Shown one piece after another: positions 57,501-64,000 of a DNA stretch of 64,000 bases (positions are counted from its first letter, which is position 1; each line of letters opens with the position of its first letter). Under the pieces are notes generated by a model. It made no database searches. It was not told where the DNA came from and saw only the letters and a list, made by a program, of their open reading frames with translations. The stretch comes from Woeseiaceae bacterium (lineage in GTDB: Bacteria > Pseudomonadota > Gammaproteobacteria > Steroidobacterales > Woeseiaceae), in contig JAJFKS010000006.1 of NCBI GenBank assembly GCA_021773115.1, positions 555,463 to 619,462 of the forward strand, written 5' to 3'. The position numbers were made by a program, and so were the translations under genes.

Positions 57501-57798
57501 CCACAAATATGTGGATATCAAAGCGACGCTTTCCGCCAGCGACAATCTCGACCCCAATGTTACCGTGACGCTGCTTTCGGTCACGTCGAACGAAGCGGAT
57601 AACGGCAAAGGTGATGGCAATACCGTGGACGACATTGTCATCATTGATGACTTGCACGTAGAGTTGCGCGCAGAACGATCAGGTCAAGGCTCAGGAAGAA
57701 TCTACACGCTGACCTACCAGGCCACTGACGCTTGCGGAAATAATTCTGCGACGGCTTCGGCAACGGTTACGGTTCCGCATGATAAGGGCAAGGACTGA
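54523..57798 (+). CDS. Large secreted ExeM/NucH-like endonuclease
   Basis: 1091 residues from GTG 54523, with GGGGA 7 bases upstream; an in-frame TTG at 54484 is less likely. Signal peptide ends AVAQ. Two lamin-tail-like domains follow (VFINEIHYDN about residue 35; GVIINEVDSDTAG about 205), then an OB-fold-like region (about 400-560) and an endonuclease/exonuclease/phosphatase domain (about 640-970) with IENNIDDD-type metal site, FIIIGDLNSYD and RSSDHDPIV. The C-terminal 120 residues form an Ig-like (HYR-type) domain. It likely degrades extracellular DNA. Confidence 0.88.
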   Translation: MNFDTSFVRQAMARCCHTSILLGLTCIAAQSAVAQTVFINEIHYDNAGADTGEAIEIAGPAGTDLAGWSIALYNGSASQLNVYNTINLSGVIPNQDNGFGVLAFAQAGIQNGSPDGMALVNAGNNVVQFLSYEGSFIAASGPANGLTSTDIGVSESSSTAVGSSLQLTGTGTERCDFAWAGSTPNTFGAVNTGQSFSGSGAPCTGVIINEVDSDTAGTDTLEFIELFDGGVGNTELDGLVVVLFNGSNNLSYNAFDLDGFSTNAEGYFVLGNAAVTPSPSIIFSGNGLQNGADAVALYVDDASSFPNGTGVTTNNLADAIVYDTSDADDAELLVLLNAGQPQVNENGGGSKDNHSNQRCPDGSGGARNTSTYEQFAPTAGSINICIAPARFLKIHEVQGDGLASPELGNVVIIEGIVVGDFQDGASGTHGDLNGFHVQEEDADADGNAATSEGIFVFDGSSPAVDVNVGDQVRVEGTVSEFGGSLTEITSFSGVTVISSNNPLPSPSVLSLPVSSVDDFEAFEGMYVSFPQALVISEYFNFDRFNEIVLTSERHLTPTAEFEPGPAAVAAADAFLLDRITLDDGRTSQNPDPAIHPNGLDFDLDNLFRGGDTVTDVTGVLDHSFGLYRIQPTQGANYFNNNPRTTAPEPVGGTLRLASFNTLNYFSTLDDGVNDICGPLLILECRGADDAEEFTRQRDKTIAAISAIDADVVGLLEIENNIDDDAVVDLVDGLNAASAPGTYASISTGAIGTDAIKVALIFKPASVSPLGGHAILDSTVDPSFIDTKNRPTLAQSFIDNSTGGIFTVAVNHFKSKGSNCNDVSDPDMNDGAGNCNLTRTAAAKAVVDWLAGDPTGSGDDDFIIIGDLNSYDREDPIDAIVAGGYTDLIEAFRGEDAYSFVFDGQVGYLDYALAGASLMDEVTGAVEWHINADEPDLIDYDTSFKGPNQDAIYAPDAYRSSDHDPIVVGLDTCDEIAPTIEAINVTPNVLWPANHKYVDIKATLSASDNLDPNVTVTLLSVTSNEADNGKGDGNTVDDIVIIDDLHVELRAERSGQGSGRIYTLTYQATDACGNNSATASATVTVPHDKGKD

Positions 57799-57803
57799 CC
57801 CTG

Positions 57804-57817
57804 GCCGGTTCGCCGGC
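57804..57817. terminator. UUCG-capped hairpin between convergent genes
   Basis: GCCGG-TTCG-CCGGC, a very stable 5-bp stem with the UUCG tetraloop, between the nuclease gene (ends 57798) and the HxlR-type gene (ends 57831). No T run follows, so a terminator role is suggested by position only. Confidence 0.4.
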
Positions 57818-57830
57818 GATATCAGAAGTC

Positions 57831-58538
57831 CTACGCGGTCTTCCACAGCAGGTCGGGCATGTCGCCGAGTGACCCCAATCGCGACAGGGCACTGCTTTGC
57901 AGCCAGTCCTGCAGTTTCTTTGCGAGCTTGGGGTCACCGAAGACCGTGATCTCGCCTTTCCTGACCGCCTCCTTGAACGTCGTCTGACACGTCCATACCG
58001 CGGTCATGGCGGCCAACGCACTCCTGATGACGATATCGACCTCGCCACCCGGGTCGGTCAGGCAAAGCTCAACCTCCCCGTCCTCCGACACCAGCCACCA
58101 GTCCGTTGCACCTTCTGACGCATCCGGAAACTCGAACTGCACGACGATCCGATTGTTGGGAAATACCTCCGTACTGACGCTGCGGCGCATGTCCCACATG
58201 AGCAGGCTTGCATCCAGGTCTTCAACCACCAGCGACGTTTGTACCCAGCGATGACCCCACGCACCGACAAGCTGCACGATCGGCGTCAACTCCTTGCCCG
58301 CTTGTGTCAACTGGTAGACCGACTTGCTGCCGGTCCCGCTTTTTGTGATAACGCCGGTTTCGCACAACTGTTTCAGACGTGTTGACAACAGCGTCGGTGA
58401 CATTAGTGGCACACCTTTTTGCAATTCACTGAAGCGGGTGCTTCCGGCGATGAACTCGCGCACCACCAACAGCGTCCAGCGCTCGCATAACAACTGGGAG
58501 GCTTGCGCCAGTGGACAGAATTGGCCAAATCTTTTCAT
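57831..58538 (-). CDS. HxlR-family transcriptional regulator
   Basis: 235 residues from ATG 58538; upstream residues in the frame look untranslated. The N-terminal HxlR winged helix (about 1-105) has CPLAQASQLLCERWTLLVVREF and the recognition-region STRLKQLCETGVITK. The C-terminal 120 residues resemble an SCP2-like ligand-binding domain. HxlR proteins respond to small molecules or redox stress. It is divergent from the exported truncated haemoglobin (137 bp apart), a possible target. Confidence 0.85.
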   Translation of the reverse strand: MKRFGQFCPLAQASQLLCERWTLLVVREFIAGSTRFSELQKGVPLMSPTLLSTRLKQLCETGVITKSGTGSKSVYQLTQAGKELTPIVQLVGAWGHRWVQTSLVVEDLDASLLMWDMRRSVSTEVFPNNRIVVQFEFPDASEGATDWWLVSEDGEVELCLTDPGGEVDIVIRSALAAMTAVWTCQTTFKEAVRKGEITVFGDPKLAKKLQDWLQSSALSRLGSLGDMPDLLWKTA

Positions 58539-58675
58539 GGGGAGACTCTTTCCAGAAGCAGTGGCCATCATGCCAGTTGTGGCCGGTACTGGCACTACAG
58601 AATCTGTACTTCTTTGGACTAAACCCGGCTGCTAGGCTTGCGACGAATGCAACAAACCGAACAGTGGAGAGAAAA

Positions 58676-59134
58676 ATGAAAATGAAAATCACACCGGGAT
58701 TAGTCGCGATTTCGCTGATATCGCTGTCTGCCTTTTTCACGCTGGCTGCCACCGCCGAAGAGCAAGCTGTAGCGCCGTCATTGTACGAACGTCTTGGTGG
58801 CGAGGAAGGGCTCACGAAAATCGTAAAAGACACCATCGCGCTGCACCACGAGAATCGCGACATCAGACATTACTTCGTCGATATTGACGACAATGTGCTC
58901 GCTGCACACGTCATCGCCTTCTTCGCCGCTGGCACCGGGGGTCCCGTCAACTACCAGGGTCGTGACATGACAACGACGCATGCGTCGATGAATATGTCGG
59001 ATGCTGACTACGATTCAGCGGTCGCGGATGTTTTGAAAGCGGTAAAGTCCAATGGCGTTGATGCAGAGTCGGCAAGTGAAGTTGCTGCGATTCTTGAATC
59101 ACTACGGCCTGCCGTCATGGGAACGACTGAGTGA
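58676..59134 (+). CDS. Exported group I truncated haemoglobin
   Basis: 152 residues from ATG 58676, with GGAGA 6 bases upstream. Signal peptide (residues 1-25, AFFTLAATAEEQ) and then a group I fold: SLYERLGGEEGLTKIV, FAAGTGGPVNYQGRDM and the proximal His 102 in TTTHASMN. Group I proteins bind O2/NO. Export to the periplasm is unusual for globins. Divergent HxlR-type regulator upstream. The following 190 bp to 59324 hold nothing I can identify. Confidence 0.87.
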   Translation: MKMKITPGLVAISLISLSAFFTLAATAEEQAVAPSLYERLGGEEGLTKIVKDTIALHHENRDIRHYFVDIDDNVLAAHVIAFFAAGTGGPVNYQGRDMTTTHASMNMSDADYDSAVADVLKAVKSNGVDAESASEVAAILESLRPAVMGTTE

Positions 59135-59324
59135 TGAGTTCGTGGTCTCTGATCTCATGCGACACAAGAAAATCCCGGGTGATGTGTAGGGCGTAAGCTG
59201 ATGATCGCGCCCAAAGCGGAACCGTCCGACGATTTGAAAGTGGCCTCGGGAAAAAACAAAAGGCGTAAGTTGCCTGAATCAACGGCGGCGATGTCCGGGC
59301 AACGGCATCGCGAGGGCTTCACCG

Positions 59325-60731
59325 TCAATCAGGTGTCGTGTCGTCGTTGGGCCCTTTGGGCTTCGCGCCCAGGACGTCGAAGACCATGCCAGCCAGGGCA
59401 TTCACGCGTGTCACTCTGAAGATCAGATTGGTCAGGGAGATGTCCCGCACGTTGCGCACCTCGCGAATCTTCGGTACCAGCGAGATCACTACGATCGCCC
59501 GTACGATGGTCGAGATCGCGAATACGCCAAGCAGCGGGCTGAACCAGCTGAATGTCGTACCGAATAGATCAAGCTTTGTCGGTAACACCGCACCCAGGTA
59601 TCCGCCAAGCATCGCGCCTGCGAATATGCCGGTGCTGGCCAGCACGTTGTGGATCGCAAGATAGGTCGCGCGTTTATCGCGTGCGATCAGGTCGTATAGA
59701 AAGTTGCCCGCGCTGAGCGAGAAACCGGCCCAGGCCAGCCCGCTGATTGCCTGAGTAAACAGCAGGTACCAGAAATTTGTCGAGAAGAGCCACAACATGG
59801 GCATCAAAGGAATCAACATGCCGGTCGCTGCCAGAATTCGGCGATTGCCGAACACGTCGCTGATGCGCCCCCACTGACTCAGTGTCAGAAACTGCGCAAG
59901 TATCGCCATGCCCGTATTGGCCATGAAAGCGACATAGCTGAACTTGAGATCCCGCAGCATGTATACGGTGAAGAATGGCGACGCGATTGCCACCGAGAAT
60001 TGCGTCAATGCGAAGAAGATCGAAAACCTGACATAGTTCGACTGTCGCAATCGCTGCCACCAGGCAGCTCCGACCGGAACTTCCATCGTAGAGACATGAC
60101 CGGGCGGATCGTACATTTTGGAAAGGTGATAGACGGAGACGAGTCGCGCCAGCATCGCGATCGCGAACAGCATCAGGAAGCCCTGATACGTGTGGCCACT
60201 TTTGCTCATGACGTGCAGCGTCAGTCCGCCAACCATCAGCGAGATGAAGGTCACCAGCGAGACAATTCTTGTGCGCAGCGCAAAGAAGCGGCCGCGCCGC
60301 CGCGTCGGCACGATGTCTCCCATCATGCTGCCCCACTGTGGTGTCGACAGGTTCGCGCCACACTGGTAAACCACGACCGCGGCGATCAGCAAGGGTACGG
60401 CAGACTCGCGGAACAGGATCGGTAACAGCACCAGCGGCAGCCACGCGAATGCCTGCACGCTGGCCCCGATCAGCACGATCATTTTCCGCTGACCGGTAAC
60501 GTGACCGAGCCAGGCCGAAAACAGCTGCACGAATGAGGCAAGCAAGGGTGGCAACGACGCCAATAGACCAATCTGTGGTGTGCTGGCCTTCAGGAACAAA
60601 GCAAAAGCCGACAGGTAGGTCTCGCCAATGCCAACCATCGTGGCAAATGCTGCCGCATCCTTCAGCGAGTGATTGAGTGACGCGTCGGTTTTCGGATCAC
60701 TGCCGCCAACCGACGACCACTCAGCTTTCAT
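59325..60731 (-). CDS. MFS transporter coupled to ygiQ
   Basis: 468 residues with about 12 membrane segments; cytoplasmic start [16 protein letters not shown]. The ATG at 60731 overlaps the end of ygiQ by 11 bp, and an earlier in-frame start (60842) would run deep into ygiQ. The sequence [18 protein letters not shown] fits the loop between N-terminal segments. Substrate unknown; the overlap points to joint translation with ygiQ. Confidence 0.87.
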   Translation of the reverse strand: MKAEWSSVGGSDPKTDASLNHSLKDAAAFATMVGIGETYLSAFALFLKASTPQIGLLASLPPLLASFVQLFSAWLGHVTGQRKMIVLIGASVQAFAWLPLVLLPILFRESAVPLLIAAVVVYQCGANLSTPQWGSMMGDIVPTRRRGRFFALRTRIVSLVTFISLMVGGLTLHVMSKSGHTYQGFLMLFAIAMLARLVSVYHLSKMYDPPGHVSTMEVPVGAAWWQRLRQSNYVRFSIFFALTQFSVAIASPFFTVYMLRDLKFSYVAFMANTGMAILAQFLTLSQWGRISDVFGNRRILAATGMLIPLMPMLWLFSTNFWYLLFTQAISGLAWAGFSLSAGNFLYDLIARDKRATYLAIHNVLASTGIFAGAMLGGYLGAVLPTKLDLFGTTFSWFSPLLGVFAISTIVRAIVVISLVPKIREVRNVRDISLTNLIFRVTRVNALAGMVFDVLGAKPKGPNDDTTPD

Positions 60732-62877
60732 TGCGCGGTGGCAGCCCGGTGTGCTGTGACAGCACCTTACCTTTACGAATTCGCTTCTCGTGCGCCTTGG
60801 CTGTGTTCTTTCGACGTGCGGAGCCCTTATGCTCGCTGCCACGCGGTTGCATTAAGGGCACCAGTTTGTCCTTGCCGGGTCCGATCAGGTGGGCAAGTTT
60901 CATCTCCCTCAACGCATCACGAATCATCGGCCAGTTCTTCGGGTCGTGATAGCGCAGCAACGCCTTGTGCAGACGGCGCTTTTCCGGACTTTTGACGATC
61001 ACCACGTTGTCACTCTTATAAGTTACCTTGCGCAACGGATTCTTTCCGGAATGATACATCGCCGTAGCGGTCGCCATCGGTGACGGGTAAAAAGCCTGCA
61101 CCTGGTCGGCGCGAAAATTGTTCTTCTTCAGCCACAGCGCCAGGTTAATCATATCTTCGTTGGTCGTTCCCGGGTGCGCCGCAATAAAATAGGGAATCAG
61201 GTACTGCTCTTTGCCAGCCTCTTTCGAGAACCTTTCGAACATCTCTTTAAACTCGTCATAGGCGCCGATGCCGGGCTTCATCATCTTGTCGAGCGGGCCA
61301 TCTTCCGTGTGCTCCGGTGCGATTTTCAGATAGCCACCCACATGATGCGTCACCAGTTCCTTGACGTACTCCGGATCCTTGACGGCAAGGTCGTAACGCA
61401 GGCCGGATGCGATCAGCACTTTCTTGACGCCCGGCAAAGCGCGCGCTTTGCGGTAGAGCGTCGTCAACGACGAATGATCGGTGTTCAGGTTGCCGCAGAC
61501 CTCCGGATAGACACAACTCGGCAAACGGCAGGCTGACTCGATTTCACGACTCTTGCACGCGAGCCGATACATGTTGGCGGTTGGCCCGCCGAGATCGGAG
61601 ATGACGCCGGTGAAGCCAGGCACCTTGTCGCGAATATCTTCGATCTCTTCGAGGATCGACTCCTCGGAACGATTCTGAATGATGCGACCTTCGTGCTCCG
61701 TGATCGAACAAAACGTGCAGCCGCCGAAACAGCCACGCATGATGTTCACCGAGAAGCGAATCATTTCGTAAGCCGGGATTTTTGCATCACCGTAGGCCGT
61801 GTGTGGCACGCGCGTGAACGGCATACCGAAAACGTAATCCATCTCTGCGGTGCTCAATGGCAATGCCGGTGGATTCAGCCACAGGTCGCGATCACCATGC
61901 GCCTGCACCAGCGCCCGCGCATTGCCCGGATTGGTCTCGAGGTGCAGCACTCGATTGGCATGCGCGTACAGCACGGCATCGTTTTGCACCTTCTCGAACG
62001 ACGGCAGGCGGATGACCGTACGCCCGCGATTGCGGCGTGCATCGGGCACGAAACGCAATACCTTGGCATCGCTCTTCGGGCCCTCGTTCTGCTCTGTCGC
62101 GCAGGCTTTGCTTTCCTGGGTATTCACGTAGGGGCTGACAATCTGATCAACGCGACCGGGGCGATCGATACGCGTCGAATCGATCTCCCACCAATCCTCG
62201 GGCTTGTCCCGGCGGATAAACGCAGTGCCACGCACGTCGATAATGTCTTTGACCGGTTCGCCGCGCGCGATGCGGTGCGACAACTCGACGATGGCGCGTT
62301 CGGCATTGCCAAAGACCAGTATGTCGGCACTGGCGTCGAGCAGAATCGAGTGACGCACGCTGTCCTGCCAGTAATCGAAATGTGCAATGCGACGCAAAGA
62401 AGCTTCGATGCCGCCGAGCACCACCGGAACGTCTTTGTAAGCCTCTTTGCAACGTTGTGAATACGCCAGCGAACAACGGTCGGGGCGCTTGCCGCCAACA
62501 CCGCCCGGTGTGTAGGCATCATCATTCCTGACTTTCTTGTCCGCCGTGTAGCGGTTGATCATCGAATCCATGTTGCCGGCCGCGACGCCGAAGTACAGAT
62601 TCGGTTTGCCGAGTTGCTCGAAGGCGTCCTTCGACTGCCAGTCGGGCTGCGCGATGATACCGACCCGAAACCCGTTCGCCTCCAGCAGGCGTCCGATAAT
62701 GGCCATGCCGAAGGAAGGGTGATCGACGTAGGCATCACCGGTGACGATGATGATGTCGCAGGAATCCCAGCCCAGCGCGTCCATTTCCGCACGCGACATG
62801 GGCAATTGCGGGGCAGTGCCGAAGCATTCAGCCCAGTATTTGTCGTGGCTGTAGAGTGGTGTGGCGGTTGCGGGCAT
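60721..62877 (-). CDS. ygiQ: YgiQ family radical SAM protein
   Basis: 718 residues. N-terminal domain [18 protein letters not shown], then the radical SAM core with the 4Fe-4S motif CFGGCTFC (CxxxCxxC), followed by the family C-terminus ending in Lys/Arg-rich [19 protein letters not shown]12-binding-like fold is reported at the N-terminus of relatives. Substrate and reaction are not established. Its end overlaps the MFS start. Confidence 0.92.
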   Translation of the reverse strand: MPATATPLYSHDKYWAECFGTAPQLPMSRAEMDALGWDSCDIIIVTGDAYVDHPSFGMAIIGRLLEANGFRVGIIAQPDWQSKDAFEQLGKPNLYFGVAAGNMDSMINRYTADKKVRNDDAYTPGGVGGKRPDRCSLAYSQRCKEAYKDVPVVLGGIEASLRRIAHFDYWQDSVRHSILLDASADILVFGNAERAIVELSHRIARGEPVKDIIDVRGTAFIRRDKPEDWWEIDSTRIDRPGRVDQIVSPYVNTQESKACATEQNEGPKSDAKVLRFVPDARRNRGRTVIRLPSFEKVQNDAVLYAHANRVLHLETNPGNARALVQAHGDRDLWLNPPALPLSTAEMDYVFGMPFTRVPHTAYGDAKIPAYEMIRFSVNIMRGCFGGCTFCSITEHEGRIIQNRSEESILEEIEDIRDKVPGFTGVISDLGGPTANMYRLACKSREIESACRLPSCVYPEVCGNLNTDHSSLTTLYRKARALPGVKKVLIASGLRYDLAVKDPEYVKELVTHHVGGYLKIAPEHTEDGPLDKMMKPGIGAYDEFKEMFERFSKEAGKEQYLIPYFIAAHPGTTNEDMINLALWLKKNNFRADQVQAFYPSPMATATAMYHSGKNPLRKVTYKSDNVVIVKSPEKRRLHKALLRYHDPKNWPMIRDALREMKLAHLIGPGKDKLVPLMQPRGSEHKGSARRKNTAKAHEKRIRKGKVLSQHTGLPPRNES

Positions 62878-62944
62878 CGGGCGGTATCGAGCGAAAGACT
62901 GCCCATGATAACCGGTTCACGGGCACCAGTACGCAAACCGGTCC

Positions 62945-62966
62945 CCGCTATCGACGAAAATAGCGG
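62945..62966. repeat. Hairpin downstream of the DUF222-HNH gene
   Basis: CCGCTAT and ATAGCGG, 7-bp perfect stem with an 8-base loop, between the DUF222-HNH stop (63001) and the ygiQ start (62877). No T run on the minus strand; could help termination. Confidence 0.35.
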
Positions 62967-63000
62967 CTTTGGGATATGGCAATCCAGACGATCAGCAGCA

Positions 63001-64000
63001 TCAGTAAAACAAACTCCCCACCGCCGCCTGCCAGTCCATGCGCTCCCCGGCATACCATTTCGCCGTGCAGGTTTCGCTGTCGATATTTGTTTCGAAGAAC
63101 TCCCGATCCATCCACTGCTGCACGTCGTCGTTTGCCGCGACGCCTGGCATCTGCGGCGATAACGCCAACGGCTGCTCGCGCTTGTCCCTGAAGTGGACGT
63201 TCCCATCGGCAGACTTCTCGCAAACGAAGCCACCCTCGTGAACCAGGTGATGGTGATGCCGGCACAGCATCACCAGGTTGTCCAGACTCGTGTCGCCGCC
63301 GTCCACCCAGTGTTTTATGTGGTGTCCATCGACAAATCGGGTGTTGGTGCAGCCCGGAAAGCGGCAGCCCTGGTCTCTTGTACGTAATGCGCGGCGCATT
63401 GGGGGCGGAATGGTACGTGATCGGCGGCCGATGGAGAGGGCTTCGCCGTTTTTGTCCTCTTTTATGGCGACGATTGAGCTGTCGCAGGCCATTCGGCGGG
63501 ACGTTACCGCGGTAACGTGGGGACCGTCCTCAATACTCGATTCGTCTCCCGCAACATGCACAACGACCTGGTAGCGATCGGCCGTTGAGCCGGAGGATTC
63601 ATTGTTGTTCATGTAGGTTTCGGCGACTTCGGCCAGTGCGTCGGCGCGGCGGGCGGCGATGGGGGTGGGTTCTTCATCAATTTCGCGCGCGGGGCGCGCT
63701 CCTACGAAAGCGTCATCCATTGCCATTTCCAGGGCCTTGAGGATCAATGCGCCTTGTTCGGGTGGCAGGCGTGCTTTTATGACCAGGGAGCCGTCGTGAT
63801 CGTAGTAATGGGTCAATTCTCGATTGTTGTACTGCTGGTTGGCGATCTCGGCGTCCTGCAATCGCTTTGCGGTGCGGTACTTCGCGACCAGCTTTTCGAC
63901 GTGATGGGCTGTGCCGTGCTCGGCAATCATCATCAGGTAATCTTCATTCGTTTCGTCAGCGATGCGAGTCATCGCTCGAACCTTGGAATAGCTCAGCTTG
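63001..64000 (-). CDS. DUF222-HNH endonuclease-type protein, N-terminus beyond window end
   Basis: The frame is open to base 64000. The visible 332 residues include the DUF222 helical part (LSYSKVRAMTRIADETNE) and a C-terminal HNH nuclease: CRFPGCTNTRFVDGHHIKHW, then NLVMLCRHHHHLVHEGG, giving the two Cys pairs and the catalytic His. Proteins of this kind are often near mobile DNA. A REP-like palindrome is inside the coding sequence, encoding FVGARPAREID. Confidence 0.87.
   Translation of the reverse strand, partial: KLSYSKVRAMTRIADETNEDYLMMIAEHGTAHHVEKLVAKYRTAKRLQDAEIANQQYNNRELTHYYDHDGSLVIKARLPPEQGALILKALEMAMDDAFVGARPAREIDEEPTPIAARRADALAEVAETYMNNNESSGSTADRYQVVVHVAGDESSIEDGPHVTAVTSRRMACDSSIVAIKEDKNGEALSIGRRSRTIPPPMRRALRTRDQGCRFPGCTNTRFVDGHHIKHWVDGGDTSLDNLVMLCRHHHHLVHEGGFVCEKSADGNVHFRDKREQPLALSPQMPGVAANDDVQQWMDREFFETNIDSETCTAKWYAGERMDWQAAVGSLFY
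63681..63705. repeat. REP-like palindrome inside the DUF222-HNH gene
   Basis: Minus strand GTAGGAGCGCGCCC then GCGCGCGAAA: stem GCGCGC/GCGCGC (63685-63690 and 63694-63699) with a CCC loop, flanked by GTAGGA and GAAA. This recalls REP elements common in Xanthomonas-type gammaproteobacteria. Only one copy is seen in the window. Confidence 0.55.

Noticed and set aside
59135..59324. Frames between the exported globin and MFS gene
   Set aside because: No ribosome site, no recognisable motif; the gap appears non-coding.

Overview
The window looks like a piece of a marine or sediment gammaproteobacterial chromosome, possibly Woeseiaceae-like. That placement is inference from gene content: TonB-dependent receptors, TPR-sulfotransferases, many secreted peptidases and amidohydrolases, a YgiQ radical SAM protein and a DUF222-HNH protein. 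No rRNA, tRNA, phage, transposase or CRISPR array was seen. Genes are dense and often overlap by ATGA, GTGA or TTGA. Both ends are cut: an M16 peptidase-like gene on the left and a DUF222-HNH gene on the right.

Region 1-31 kb is an uptake and catabolism island. Two pairs of a TPR-sulfotransferase and a TonB-dependent receptor (about 3.5-8.1 kb and 18.8-23.6 kb) enclose most of it. Between them lies a tightly coupled operon: class III aminotransferase, BKACE beta-keto acid cleavage enzyme, GNAT acetyltransferase, acetylpolyamine-amidohydrolase-like deacetylase and a sodium:solute symporter. Next come a secreted amidohydrolase, a P1 peptidase with an NhaC antiporter and an AspH-like hydroxylase, and an MTHFR-like enzyme. 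After the second receptor follow a propeller protein, two lipoprotein hydrolases, a GbcA-like Rieske oxygenase, an FAD oxidoreductase and a 5'-truncated metallo-beta-lactamase-fold relic. The set would suit import and breakdown of acylated, amine- or betaine-like compounds or peptides, but no substrate can be read from sequence.

Region 31-42.2 kb is mainly membrane transport: an MFS carrier, a four-gene DUF1538-DUF1538-PII-CBS operon that looks like a PII-controlled ion transporter, a group II truncated haemoglobin, an S10 carboxypeptidase-like protein, an adaptor/ATPase/two-permease ABC operon and an EamA transporter.

Region 42.2-50.7 kb holds a DjlA-like cochaperone and a sulfide/persulfide module: a BigR/SqrR-type repressor with its two cysteines 66 residues apart, divergent from a persulfide dioxygenase-like enzyme and a TauE/SafE exporter. 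A strong promoter and an inverted repeat lie exactly between them. Small proteins, an LEA2-type lipoprotein, a DUF305-LVIVD protein and a cysteine synthase-like enzyme follow, then a mostly gene-free 0.86 kb containing a shattered DUF2779 gene.

Region 50.7-64 kb carries a membrane protein, a MaeB-type malic enzyme, a large ExeM/NucH-like secreted nuclease, an HxlR-type regulator, an exported group I truncated haemoglobin, an MFS carrier coupled to YgiQ, and the DUF222-HNH gene with a REP-like palindrome inside its coding sequence.
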